Shown here piece after piece: positions 35,635 to 44,538 of a DNA stretch of 64,000 bases. The notes beneath the pieces are model-generated. The model saw only the letters and a program-made list of their open reading frames with translations, was not told the DNA's origin and did no database searches. This DNA is from Anaerolineaceae bacterium (GTDB taxonomy: Bacteria > Chloroflexota > Anaerolineae > Aggregatilineales > Phototrophicaceae), in contig JACKCG010000006.1 of NCBI GenBank assembly GCA_020634135.1, positions 1 through 64,000 of the forward strand, written 5' to 3'. Position numbers and translations under genes: made by a program. Numbering within the stretch: the first letter of the stretch is position 1; every line of letters starts with the position of its first letter.

Positions 35635-35757
35635 CAGTCTTGTTCCTTATAGTAGACGGTTCTCAATATGAGGCAAAACTACCCGAAAGAGAGCCGGAAT
35701 CATAGTGCCGTCTGGCGGGAAAAAGCGTGCCAATTTTCATGTTACGGCGGGAACAGG

Positions 35758-36345
35758 CTACGACTCGCGGCGGAATACGCTGGCCCACAGGGCTTTTTCT
35801 GCGGCGGGGCTTAACCGTTCCCATGCCCCCGGTGTGAGACCTTCCAGCGTGATCGGGCCGACTGCCCAGCGCACCAGACGTAAGGTCGGGTGGCCGACAG
35901 CGGCGGTCATGCGGCGCACCTGGCGGTTACGGCCTTCCGTCAGGGTCAGTTGCAGCCAGCAGTCAGGGACGTTTTCACGGTAACGGATCGGCACGGGACG
36001 TTCCGGCAGGTCGGGCGGCTCCGGCAGCAGCGCGGCCTGCGCGGGACGGGTGCGCCCGCCTTTGATCTCCACGCCAGCGCGCAGCCGTTGTAATGCCGCC
36101 GCATCGGGAATGCGCTCGACCTGTACCAGATAGGTGCGCGGGTGCGCGTACTTCGGGTCGGTCAGCCGGGTACTCAGTCTGCCGGAATCAGTCAGGAGCA
36201 GCAGCCCTTCGCTATCCATATCCAGCCGTCCCGCCGCATAGATGCCCGGAATCGGGATATAGTCTGCCAGGGTTGGGCGGCCTTCGCTATCGGTGAACTT
36301 GGTCAGCACACCATAAGGTTTCCAGAAGCGAATCATCTGTGTCAT
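35758..36345 (-). CDS. RsuA/RluE-type pseudouridine synthase
   Basis: A 195-residue enzyme of the RsuA family. It starts MIRFWKPYGVLTKFTD, and the catalytic Asp lies in the motif GRLDMDSEGLLLLTDSG. The C-terminal signature EGRNRQVRRMTAAVGHPTLRLVR is complete. There is no N-terminal S4 domain, so its length and layout match the short RluE type that modifies 23S rRNA (position 2457 in E. coli) better than RsuA or RluB. It stands alone on the minus strand. The exact target in this organism is an inference from the family. Confidence 0.9.
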   Translation of the reverse strand: MTQMIRFWKPYGVLTKFTDSEGRPTLADYIPIPGIYAAGRLDMDSEGLLLLTDSGRLSTRLTDPKYAHPRTYLVQVERIPDAAALQRLRAGVEIKGGRTRPAQAALLPEPPDLPERPVPIRYRENVPDCWLQLTLTEGRNRQVRRMTAAVGHPTLRLVRWAVGPITLEGLTPGAWERLSPAAEKALWASVFRRES

Positions 36346-36493
36346 GCGTGAATTGTACAGAGTCGCGAGTCAAAAGTAAAAAGTGGCGGATGCCAGTCCG
36401 CCCTATCCTGACCGGGCCAACGCGCGTTCATCGGGTTTAGCTTTACTGTGCGTGCGGTCTGCGGTAGACTCCGCTGAAGTACGTTAAGAAGGC

Positions 36494-36685
36494 AGGGCAA
36501 TCGCATCAAATTCACTCTATACAGAATAGCCTTTTCTGATCCCTCTCCAACCCTCCCCGCAAACGGGGCGGGGGCTGGTCAAACAGAACCAACAAGTCGC
36601 CCACGCTGGCGGGGGAGGTTGAGAGGGGGTAAAAAAGCCAGAAGTGTATATCAAATTGAAAGTCCCATTTTGATGCAATCGCCCT
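36494..36685. repeat. 192-bp inverted-repeat element (AGGGCAATCGCATCA ends)
   Basis: The left end AGGGCAATCGCATCA and right end TGATGCAATCGCCCT are inverted with 13 of 15 positions matching. The core (36537-36630) shares CCCTCCCCGCAAACGGGG and CAGAACCAACAAGTC with 33048-33141, and in inverse orientation resembles 59222-59357. It occupies the gap before the lon gene and looks like a non-autonomous mobile element. The remaining 130 bases of the gap (36360-36490) show nothing recognisable. Confidence 0.65.
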
Positions 36686-36705
36686 GGTTAAGAAGGGTAT
36701 AAGCG

Positions 36706-39156
36706 TTGACAAAGCCTATTGGCAGTGATGAATTTGAGAATATCCCGGATGCCACCCCGGATGCGGACGGCTGCATTGAATGTCCGGTGATCCCTTTACG
36801 TGGGACAGTGATTTACCCGCAGGTCGTCAATCCGGTGACGATTCTGACGACTGAGACATTGGCTGTCGCCCAGTCAGCGCTCATCGCCCAGAAAACGGTG
36901 ATCGGTCTTTCGCAGCGCGACCCCATCTTTTTCGGCGGTAACACCGACGAACTCTATACGGTTGGCACCGAACTCGCGCTGGGCGGGATGCTGCGGATGC
37001 CGGACGATACCCGCACCGTGCTGGCCCAGGGGCGGCGGCGGGTCAAAGTCGTGGCCTTTGTGCAGACTACGCCCTTTTTCATTGCACGGGCGCAGGTGCT
37101 GGATGAAATCCCGGCGAAGTCGGATGAAGCCCAGGGCATCATGCAGATCATTACCAACACCTTCCAGCAGGTCGCCAGCCTGAACCCCAACCTGGCGAAT
37201 GACCTCGTGCTGCACATTCTGAATATTGAAGACCCTGGCCGCCTGACGGATATGGTGGCGGCGACCCTGGGGCTGCCCTTGCAGGAACGCCAGCGCCTCC
37301 TGGAAATGGTGGATGCCGACGAGCGGTTGCGGCGGATCAGTATCCTGCTTCAGCAGGAATTAAACATGCTGGAACTCAAAGATGACATCAGTTCCCAGGT
37401 ACAGCAGGAAATAGACCGCAGCCAGCGCGAGGTGTATTTGCGGGAACAGATGCGCATCATCCAGACCGAACTGGGCGAGACCGATATTTTCCAGCAGGAG
37501 ATTGACGAGGTTCATGCCCAGATCGTGGCGGCGAACCTGCCAGAAGAAGTTCACGACAAAGCGATTAAGGAACTGGGTCGCCTCGTCATGATGCAGCCCA
37601 TGTCGCCCGAAGGCGGCGTGATCCGCACCTATATTGACTGGTTGACGGCCATCCCCTGGCACGAGGCGACCCAGGATAAGCTGGATGTCATCCATGCCCG
37701 CCGTGTACTCGACCAGGATCATTACGGCCTGCAAAAGGTGAAAGATCGCATCCTGGAATATATCGCGGTGCGTAAGCTGGCCGGGAACAAGATGAAAACC
37801 CCGATTCTGTGTTTTGTCGGCCCGCCGGGGGTGGGTAAAACCTCGCTGGGGCGCAGTATCGCGCGGGCATTGGATCGCAAGTTTGTGCGCGTCAGCCTGG
37901 GCGGCGTGCGCGACGAAGCCGAGATTCGCGGCCACCGCCGGACTTATGTGGGCGCGATGCCGGGGCGCATTGTTCAGACGATGCGGCGGGCGGGGACGGT
38001 CAACCCGGTATTCATCCTGGATGAAATTGACAAGCTCGGCGCTGATCTGCGCGGCGACCCGGCGGCGGCGCTGCTGGAAGCGCTCGACCCGGAGCAGAAT
38101 ACCGCCTTCTTCGATCATTACCTTGATGTCCCTTACGACCTCTCGCAAATTCTGTTTATCACCACCGCCAACGACCTGTATCCGCTGCCCGCCGCCCTGC
38201 TGGACCGGCTGGAAGTCATCGAATTCCCCGGTTACATCGAGGAGGAAAAACTGGCGATTGCGCGGAAATTCCTGGTTCCCCGTCAGATGGAGTCACACGG
38301 TCTGGAGGATGTCCGGCTGACATTTGATGCGCGGGCGCTGCGTATCCTGGTGCGGGAGTACACCTATGAGGCCGGGGTGCGCAACCTGGAACGGGAGATC
38401 GCCAACGTGTGCCGGAAGATCGCCCGCATCGTAGCCGAGGGCAAAACGCCGCCCCGGCGTATCACACCGACGATGCTGACCGACCTGCTGGGGCCGCCGC
38501 TGTATGGCTTCCGTCTGACCAACAAAGAAGACTCGGTAGGTGTTGTCACCGGGTTGGTGTGGACGTATGATGGTGGGGATATTTCGCTGATTGAAGTTTC
38601 AGTGCTGCCGGGCAAAGGCTCGCTGATGCTGACCGGGCAGTTAGGCGACGTGATGCAGGAATCGGCGCAGACGGCCATGAGCTACATGCGGTCACGGGCG
38701 GCGGATTTCGACGTGCCGCACGATGATTTTGAGAATTACGATGTGCATATTCACCTGCCGGAAGGCGCAGTCCCCAAAGACGGCCCTTCCGCCGGAATCA
38801 CGCTGGCGATAGCGATTATCTCGGCCTTTGCCGAGCGCCCGGTACGGAGCAACTTCGCCATGACCGGGGAAATCACGCTGCGGGGGCGGGTACTGCCGGT
38901 GGGCGCGGTCAAGGAGAAAGTGCTGGCGGCGCGGCGGGCGGGCATTGTCAATGTGATTCTGCCGCGTGCCAACAAGAAAGACCTGATGGACGTGCCGCCC
39001 GAAGCCCTGAAGGATATGAACATCGTTTTTGTAGATGATATGCAGCAGGTGTGTAACCGCGTCCTGCTGCCCGCGCCGGTTGAACGCCAGCGCGACCAGG
39101 AACGCCAGGAGCGTGAAAACATCGAGAAGGATCAGCCAGAGGTGCTGGAGCCATGA
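36706..39156 (+). CDS. lon: ATP-dependent Lon protease
   Basis: An 816-residue LonA protease. The N-terminal substrate-binding domain (about 20-220; CPVIPLRGTVIYPQVVNPV) is followed by a coiled coil and an AAA+ domain with Walker A GPPGVGKT (372-379) and FILDEIDKLG. The C-terminal serine protease domain has the catalytic dyad Ser695 (KDGPSAG) and Lys736 (VKEKVLAARRAG). It degrades misfolded and regulatory proteins in the cytoplasm. The start is TTG 36706 with AAGGG about 10 bases upstream; no earlier in-frame start gives family sequence. Its stop overlaps the next gene's ATG, so both should be made together. Confidence 0.96.
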   Translation: MTKPIGSDEFENIPDATPDADGCIECPVIPLRGTVIYPQVVNPVTILTTETLAVAQSALIAQKTVIGLSQRDPIFFGGNTDELYTVGTELALGGMLRMPDDTRTVLAQGRRRVKVVAFVQTTPFFIARAQVLDEIPAKSDEAQGIMQIITNTFQQVASLNPNLANDLVLHILNIEDPGRLTDMVAATLGLPLQERQRLLEMVDADERLRRISILLQQELNMLELKDDISSQVQQEIDRSQREVYLREQMRIIQTELGETDIFQQEIDEVHAQIVAANLPEEVHDKAIKELGRLVMMQPMSPEGGVIRTYIDWLTAIPWHEATQDKLDVIHARRVLDQDHYGLQKVKDRILEYIAVRKLAGNKMKTPILCFVGPPGVGKTSLGRSIARALDRKFVRVSLGGVRDEAEIRGHRRTYVGAMPGRIVQTMRRAGTVNPVFILDEIDKLGADLRGDPAAALLEALDPEQNTAFFDHYLDVPYDLSQILFITTANDLYPLPAALLDRLEVIEFPGYIEEEKLAIARKFLVPRQMESHGLEDVRLTFDARALRILVREYTYEAGVRNLEREIANVCRKIARIVAEGKTPPRRITPTMLTDLLGPPLYGFRLTNKEDSVGVVTGLVWTYDGGDISLIEVSVLPGKGSLMLTGQLGDVMQESAQTAMSYMRSRAADFDVPHDDFENYDVHIHLPEGAVPKDGPSAGITLAIAIISAFAERPVRSNFAMTGEITLRGRVLPVGAVKEKVLAARRAGIVNVILPRANKKDLMDVPPEALKDMNIVFVDDMQQVCNRVLLPAPVERQRDQERQERENIEKDQPEVLEP

Positions 39157-40577
39157 GCATGACGGTGAATGACGTATCCCGATTACTGAAGGCTGATCGA
39201 GGCAGCCAGACCGATTGGCTGGGAGATGGCTGTTCCTCCCTGCAAGTGGCCCAGGTTGTCGCAGCGATGGCGAACAGCCAGGGCGGGACGCTGCTCCTGG
39301 GCGTATCGGGCGAGCCAGGGACCATTACCGGCGTGCGCCACCCTGCGGACATGGTGGACTGTGTGTTACAGGCCGCGCTCTCGACTGAGCCACCCCTCAT
39401 TATCCCGATGCCGGAAGTGGTACGCACCAGCGGTAAGGCGATCATTGTGGTCTCGGTGCCGCCGGGGATGCCCCATGTGTACACGCTGGAAGGGCGTTAC
39501 CTCGCCCGCGATGGCGCGAAAAATGTCCCCCTCAAAACGCCCGCCCTGCGCCGCCTCATCATGGAACGCGGGGATATGAGCTTCGAGACGGAAACCGTTC
39601 GCCGGGCAACACGCGATGACCTGGACTGGGATCGGGCGCGGGCGTATGTCGCCGGGTTAAGCGGGATGGGCGAGACGAGCGTCGAGACGGCGCTGGTCAA
39701 GCGCGGCTGCCTGGCCGAGGAAAACGGCAAGTTCGTGCCGACCCATGCCGGGCTGCTCTTATTCGGCAAAGACCCGCAGCAGTTCCTGCGCGGCGCGGAC
39801 ATCACGGCGGTGCGCTTCGCCGGGGAGACAATGAGCGACACCTTCACCCGCCAGGACATCAGCGGGTCGCTTCCAGACCAGATTCGCCGGGCTGAGACTT
39901 TCCTGGCAGACCACCTCCGCAAGGGCGTGCAGTTGGGCGCGACAATGGCCCGTACCGAGAGTTTTGAATACCCGATGGAAGCCGCCCGCGAATTGGTGGT
40001 GAACGCCGTCGCCCACCGTGATTACCAGATCAGCGGAGATGGTATCCGGCTGTTCATTTTCAGCAACCGTATGGAGGTCATCAGCCCCGGCAAACTGCCC
40101 GGCCCGGTGACGGTCTCCAATATCAAAGATGAGCGTTTTTCCCGCAATCCGGCTATCGTGCAGGCGCTTTCCGACATGGGATTCATCGAGCGGCTGGGCT
40201 ATGGCGTAGACCGGGTGATTGACCTGATGGCGCAGCAGCAGCTCCGCGCCCCGGAATTCGAGGAGACCAGCGGCGGTTTCCGGGTCGTCCTGCATAACCA
40301 GGTGGTAGAACCGGAAGAGAGCAAGCCTGCTCCCCCGGCTATTCAGTTCCGGGGAACATACGAGGGTATGGAGATCAACCCGCGCCAGGAGACGGCGCTG
40401 GTATTTTTGCATACCGAGGGCAACAACAGCCGCATCACCAACAGCGACTTACAGCAGCTTCACCCTGATGTCCACCCGGAAACCATCCGGCGCGACCTGG
40501 CCGACCTCGTGACCAAAAGCATCCTCAAGAAGATCGGGCAGAAGCGCGGCTCCTACTATATGTTAGACCGGGACTGA
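39153..40577 (+). CDS. AlbA_2 (Schlafen-type) domain regulator with HATPase_c_4 and winged helix
   Basis: A 474-residue protein. The N-terminal AlbA_2 domain (about 12-135) contains QVVAAMANSQGGTLLLGVSG and is followed by an HATPase_c_4-type region (about 245-360; ARELVVNAVAHRDYQISG, IFSNRMEVISPGKLP, RNPAIVQALSDMGFIERLGYGVDRV). A C-terminal winged helix (about 405-474; NSRITNSDLQQLHPDVHPET) completes the usual layout of this large family, often called putative transcriptional regulators or helicase-like. The ATG overlaps the Lon stop by four bases (ATGA), so translation is coupled. The biochemical role is not established for the family; a link to Lon is inferred from the overlap. Confidence 0.82.
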   Translation: MSMTVNDVSRLLKADRGSQTDWLGDGCSSLQVAQVVAAMANSQGGTLLLGVSGEPGTITGVRHPADMVDCVLQAALSTEPPLIIPMPEVVRTSGKAIIVVSVPPGMPHVYTLEGRYLARDGAKNVPLKTPALRRLIMERGDMSFETETVRRATRDDLDWDRARAYVAGLSGMGETSVETALVKRGCLAEENGKFVPTHAGLLLFGKDPQQFLRGADITAVRFAGETMSDTFTRQDISGSLPDQIRRAETFLADHLRKGVQLGATMARTESFEYPMEAARELVVNAVAHRDYQISGDGIRLFIFSNRMEVISPGKLPGPVTVSNIKDERFSRNPAIVQALSDMGFIERLGYGVDRVIDLMAQQQLRAPEFEETSGGFRVVLHNQVVEPEESKPAPPAIQFRGTYEGMEINPRQETALVFLHTEGNNSRITNSDLQQLHPDVHPETIRRDLADLVTKSILKKIGQKRGSYYMLDRD

Positions 40578-40643
40578 CGCGCCATTCGCCCACCGCCCTG
40601 GCTTCTGCTATGCTTATTTACACGGGAGATAGTGGGAGTTGGC

Positions 40644-42044
40644 ATGATGCACAAACGAATCGGTTTTTTCCTGATCGGGATTTTCGTGCTGGCCGGGTGT
40701 AATCTGTCGTCGCAGCCGCCGGTCAATACGCCGGACTCACTGCCCACCCTGCAAACAATTATGACCTGTGATGAGCTGGTGACTTCGGCGCTGAGCACCG
40801 TCGGCGCAGCCTGTGACGGACTTGGCCGCAACCAGGCCTGCTACGGACATGACCTGGTGAACGCCGAACTGACTGCCGGGGTGACCACACCATTTCAGGG
40901 CGGCGGCGACATCGCCAATCTGACCGACTTGCAAAGCATCAGCACCACCCCCCTGGATGACATCCGGCAAACCTGGGGCATCGCCCTGCTGAAAGCGCAG
41001 GCCAATCTACCGGATACCGTGCCAGGGCAGAACGTGACGTTCCTGCTGATTGGTGACGCCGAACTGCGCAACCCCTCGCCGCGCATGGAGGCCGTGACGC
41101 TGCGCACCGGAGTGGGCGGGACAACCTGTACCGCTGCGCCCCCGGCGGCGCTCCTGTTACAGACTCCATCGGACGTACAGGCGACCCTGTTTTTTAACGG
41201 CGCGAGCGTGACGCTGGGTTCAACGCTCTACCTGACGGCCTTCGCCAACGGGGAACTGACGATTGCTACACTGGAAGGCACGGCGATTGTCGGGGCGTTT
41301 GATAGTGTCCGCGTGGTACAAACCGGGACACAGGTGCGGCTGCCATTGGGACAGGGTGACGGCTTACAGGTCGTCGGGCCGCCATCCGAGCCGGAGCCGA
41401 TCAATATGACGGGCCTGCAAAATCTCCCGCTGACGCTGCTGGAACGCCCGATTACGCTGCCTCAGTCCATCGTGGCTCCGGTGATTGCGACAGCGCCGCC
41501 GGTGGGCGCGACACTGGCGACGGCCATCTTGCCGCCGGTCACACTGCCGCCGGGGCCTACCGCGACTCCCTGCCTGCCACGCCAGGACTGGACGAATACC
41601 TACACCATCCAGCGGGGCGACACCCTGTTCAATATCGCCATCCAGTTTGGCGTGACGATGCCGGTGTTACAGCAGGCCAACTGCATCACCAACCCGGACA
41701 TCATCAGTGTGGGGGAGACTCTGCGCGTGCCCTTCCCCCCGGCGACCAACACGCCTTCGCCCACCGCGACTCTGCCGGTGACGCCCACCCCGACCAACCC
41801 GAACCTGCGGGCGGATAAAAGCGTGGTGGAGGTCGAAACCTGCACGACCATCCGCTGGGATGTGGATAATATCCAGGCGGTATACTTCCAGGGTGATCCG
41901 GTCACAGGCCACGACTCGCGGGAAGTGTGTCCGCTGCGAGTGACCACGTATACGCTGATGGTGATCTGGCCGGGCGGGGAACAGGTGCCATATACGATTA
42001 CAATTGACGTGGCCGAGGCGACAATAGACCCGCGCAGCCAGTAA
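40644..42044 (+). CDS. LysM-domain lipoprotein
   Basis: A 466-residue exported protein. The lipoprotein signal ends in the lipobox LAGC with Cys19 as the lipid anchor. A long region without recognised domain (about 20-305; it includes a FecR-like stretch GSTLYLTAFANGELTIATLEG) is followed by a Pro/Thr-rich linker and a LysM domain (about 318-362; YTIQRGDTLFNIAIQFGVTM) that would bind peptidoglycan. A second Pro/Thr linker and a small Ig-like C-terminal domain (about 390-460) follow. ATG 40644 is chosen because GGGAG lies six bases upstream. Probably a cell-wall-associated structural or signalling protein; not an enzyme as far as can be seen. Confidence 0.85.
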   Translation: MMHKRIGFFLIGIFVLAGCNLSSQPPVNTPDSLPTLQTIMTCDELVTSALSTVGAACDGLGRNQACYGHDLVNAELTAGVTTPFQGGGDIANLTDLQSISTTPLDDIRQTWGIALLKAQANLPDTVPGQNVTFLLIGDAELRNPSPRMEAVTLRTGVGGTTCTAAPPAALLLQTPSDVQATLFFNGASVTLGSTLYLTAFANGELTIATLEGTAIVGAFDSVRVVQTGTQVRLPLGQGDGLQVVGPPSEPEPINMTGLQNLPLTLLERPITLPQSIVAPVIATAPPVGATLATAILPPVTLPPGPTATPCLPRQDWTNTYTIQRGDTLFNIAIQFGVTMPVLQQANCITNPDIISVGETLRVPFPPATNTPSPTATLPVTPTPTNPNLRADKSVVEVETCTTIRWDVDNIQAVYFQGDPVTGHDSREVCPLRVTTYTLMVIWPGGEQVPYTITIDVAEATIDPRSQ

Positions 42045-42112
42045 GTAACGTGCGATTTGCGCAGAACAGTGAGAATCGCAGGAACGAATGCTGACCAAAA
42101 TCTACCAATCGC

Positions 42113-42140
42113 TTGACAAATCCTAAAATCTTGGTAGAAT
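42113..42140 (+). promoter_or_regulatory. Strong intergenic promoter (TTGACA-N16-TAGAAT)
   Basis: TTGACA at 42113-42118 and TAGAAT at 42135-42140 are spaced by 16 bases. It lies after the LysM lipoprotein stop and points rightward into a region with no coding sequence before a terminator at 42206-42241, so its natural product would be a short RNA. Confidence 0.6.
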
Positions 42141-42146
42141 TACGTA

Positions 42147-42241
42147 GAATTTAGTGAATTTGTTGCGATGTTTCACAGATTTACCCCATAAACCCTTCCC
42201 GATGCAAGAGGACCTCACCAGCCGTGAGGTTCTTTTGTTTT
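42147..42241 (+). ncRNA. Candidate small RNA of about 95 nt
   Basis: The candidate is defined by a near-consensus promoter at 42113-42140 and an intrinsic terminator ending at about 42241. The predicted transcript has an AU-rich 5' part and a C-rich unpaired stretch (ACCCCATAAACCCTTCCCG, 42183-42201) able to pair with purine-rich ribosome sites, followed by the terminator hairpin. No reading frame of note fits inside. I do not recognise a known RNA family. The alternative is that the promoter is fortuitous and the hairpin only ends the lipoprotein transcript. Confidence 0.5.
42206..42241 (+). terminator. Rho-independent terminator
   Basis: ACCTCAC (42212-42218) pairs with GTGAGGT (42224-42230) around CAGCC; the stem extends outward through AAGAGG/TCTTTT to about 13 pairs and is followed by GTTTT. 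It could end both the candidate small RNA and read-through from the lipoprotein gene. Confidence 0.75.
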
Positions 42242-42252
42242 AAACCCCTGCC

Positions 42253-43167
42253 CTACAAAAACAGGAGCGCAGTCCCGGCAAACGCGACAACCGTCCCCAG
42301 TACGGCCCGCAGCGTGGGCTTCTCCCGAAACACCGCATAGGCGATGGGGATCAGGAAAACCGGCGTCAGGCTCATCAGTGTGGAGGCGATGCCCACCGGG
42401 GCGTTCTGGACGGCGATCAGTGACAGCCACACGCCAAAGACCGGGCCGGTCAGGGTCGCAATCGAGATTTTGACCATCGCACGCGGATGCGCCCGCAGCC
42501 GGAGGAAACCGGCGGCAGCCTGCCCGCGCACCAGTGTGAAGACCCAGACAATCAGGGTAGCGGTCAACATGCGAATCACATTGCCGGAAAGCGCCGGGAA
42601 GTCCCCGGTCAGCCCCAGCTTGGCGGTCACCATACCGCCCGCCTGCCCGGCAGCGCCGCCCAGCCCGAACAGGATGCCGAGCAGATACGCGCGCGGGTTG
42701 GCCTCATGCCCGTTGTGGTTGCTCCGGTCAGAGACGACCCAGAACACGCCAGCCACCGTGATGGCAATACCGGCCAATTCCTGGGCGTTCAGCACTTCTC
42801 CCAGGAATATCCAGGCCAGAACGGTAGCAATCACCGGGGCGAGTGCCATCATCAGCATGGAAAGGCGCGGCCCGATCATCACAAACGCCTGGAACAGGAA
42901 AGCATCCCCCAGCGCCAGACCGATCAGGCCGGAAAGCGCCAGCCAGAACCAGTGCGAAGCATCCGCCCCGAACGGCCCCAGCGTGCCCAGCGTCAGCCAG
43001 TGCAGCGCCATGAGCAGGATCACCGCCAGCAGCAGGCGCGTCCGGTTGACCACCGCCGACGAGCCGAGTTCACGGCCTGCCAGTGTGAAAAGTGTCGAGC
43101 CAAAACTGAACAGGATGGCCGTTCCCAGCGCGGCCAGTTCGCCCGTAAATAGCAGGTTGCTTTCCAA
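42253..43167 (-). CDS. EamA/DMT-family transporter
   Basis: A 304-residue membrane protein with ten predicted helices in two EamA repeats (about 10-140 and 165-300). Typical segments are ALGTAILFSFGSTLF in repeat 1 and VGIASTLMSLTPVFLIPIAYAVFREKPTLR in repeat 2. These carriers export or import metabolites such as amino acids or nucleotides; the substrate is unknown. The start is TTG at 43167. It ends a few bases from the terminator at 42206-42241, which could also slow transcription from this side. Confidence 0.88.
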   Translation of the reverse strand: MESNLLFTGELAALGTAILFSFGSTLFTLAGRELGSSAVVNRTRLLLAVILLMALHWLTLGTLGPFGADASHWFWLALSGLIGLALGDAFLFQAFVMIGPRLSMLMMALAPVIATVLAWIFLGEVLNAQELAGIAITVAGVFWVVSDRSNHNGHEANPRAYLLGILFGLGGAAGQAGGMVTAKLGLTGDFPALSGNVIRMLTATLIVWVFTLVRGQAAAGFLRLRAHPRAMVKISIATLTGPVFGVWLSLIAVQNAPVGIASTLMSLTPVFLIPIAYAVFREKPTLRAVLGTVVAFAGTALLFL

Positions 43168-43249
43168 GAAATAATCCCTCTCTGATCCGGTTACAGCTCT
43201 ACAATACGCCTGACTCCCGGCGCGTGGCTATCCGATTCTTGCGCGTGCA

Positions 43250-44230
43250 TCAATACCCGGCATCCAGGTCAACCCGGTTGGGGGGTGATTCTCCCCTGGC
43301 AAGGGTGTTGAGCAGGCCGGCCAGCGCCATCATCCGCAGGGTTTCCACATCATCCGCCCCGCCGCCTCCGGCGCGATGGGGACTCATCACCACATTGTCC
43401 AGTTCATGAAAGGGGTAACTGGCCGGGTAGGTGTGCGCCCGTTCAGCTTCCTCAGCCGGGTAGACATACCACACATCCAGCCCGGCGCTGTGCAGATGCC
43501 CGGAGCGCAGGGCATGGTACAGCGCGGCCTCGTCCACAATCGCGGCCCGCCCCACATTGACGACAATCGCGCCCGCAGGCAACAACCCCAATTCGCGTTC
43601 ACCGATCAACCCGCTGGTTTCGGTAGTCAATGGCAGGGTAATTACCAGCACGTCCGCCTGTGGCAGCAGTTCAGGCAGCGACTCAGGTGGATAGATCGTA
43701 GCGAGCGAATCGCGTGCCTCTCCGCCGCGCCGCCGTGTGGCGATGACGCGCATCCCCAGGCCGTTACACATGGCTGCGACCTGCTGCCCAACCGCGCCGT
43801 AACCCAGGATGAGGGCGGTTTTGCCCGCGAGCTGGACCGATGTCACCGGCTGGTAACGTGGACGCCAGTCGCCCGTTCGGAACAGGCGGTCAACCGGGAT
43901 GACCGACTTGGCGCAGGCCATGAGCAGCGCCAACGCCATTTCCGCCGTCGGCCTGGCATTGTGGTGCAGGTTGTAGATGGCAACCTGCGGGAATGCCCGC
44001 ATCAGTTGGGCGGTGACTTCCGGCAGTCCGGCGAATGGAATCACCAGTGCCCTCAGGTCTGGGCTGGCCGTGATCTGCTCGTGGGTCGGGCGGCCTGCGA
44101 CCAGAACCTGATACCGGGCCGGGTCGGGCAGTTCGCCGGTGGTGATCTCCATCCGGCTGTCCAGCCTGGAATGTAACAGCGTCAGCGCATCCGGTTCGGG
44201 CGGATGCTGGATATGGACAGGGAAACTCAT
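43250..44230 (-). CDS. D-isomer-specific 2-hydroxyacid dehydrogenase
   Basis: About 326 residues. The NAD-binding domain has GKTALILGYGAVGQQVAAM; the catalytic Arg is in VVNVGRAAIVDEAAL, Glu in LDVWYVYPAEEAE and His in VMSPHRAGGG, so the active-site triad is complete. Members reduce 2-oxoacids to D-2-hydroxyacids or act on phosphoglycerate, glyoxylate or phosphonates. The substrate domain is weakly conserved, so the specificity is open. The first Met is at 44263 (MRTLSPQNETFMSF); the Met at 44230 gives a more natural start, but neither has a clear ribosome site. Confidence 0.88.
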   Translation of the reverse strand: MSFPVHIQHPPEPDALTLLHSRLDSRMEITTGELPDPARYQVLVAGRPTHEQITASPDLRALVIPFAGLPEVTAQLMRAFPQVAIYNLHHNARPTAEMALALLMACAKSVIPVDRLFRTGDWRPRYQPVTSVQLAGKTALILGYGAVGQQVAAMCNGLGMRVIATRRRGGEARDSLATIYPPESLPELLPQADVLVITLPLTTETSGLIGERELGLLPAGAIVVNVGRAAIVDEAALYHALRSGHLHSAGLDVWYVYPAEEAERAHTYPASYPFHELDNVVMSPHRAGGGGADDVETLRMMALAGLLNTLARGESPPNRVDLDAGY

Positions 44231-44414
44231 AAACGTCTCGTTTTGTGGTGACAGCGTTCTCATTGTAGGTGGTTTTGCATGGGGGGTTTAGAGCCAAGTG
44301 CAGCCACGTCTGCTCTTTGGGATGGGCAGGATAATTGGGCAGAATAGATGTGATTTAAATCGTGCTTTTGTGCAACAAATGTTATAGAGAAAACATGCTA
44401 CCTATGGCATGATG

Positions 44415-44425
44415 GTTACGGTAAC
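44415..44425. promoter_or_regulatory. Small palindrome upstream of the acyl-CoA synthetase gene
   Basis: GTTACGGTAAC is a perfect 11-base palindrome about 100 bases before the gene start, and CATGC...GCATG flanks it on the left (44394-44411). It is a possible regulator site, not tied to any known protein. Confidence 0.25.
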
Positions 44426-44514
44426 TGATGTCACGCACTTTGTTTGTGGTTCTGCCCCTGCCAACCGGGGAAAGTGCGTAAGATGGGTTACGGCAAACGA
44501 AATGTAAGGAGATC

Positions 44515-44538
44515 ATGCACAGCTATGCAAAAAACTGA
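44515..44538 (+). promoter_or_regulatory. Mini-ORF with better-placed ribosome site before the synthetase start
   Basis: ATG 44515 lies four bases after AAGGAGATC and opens a seven-codon frame (MHSYAKN, stop 44536-44538) that overlaps the start of the synthetase gene in another frame. It could couple or dampen synthetase translation, or simply be fortuitous. Confidence 0.25.
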
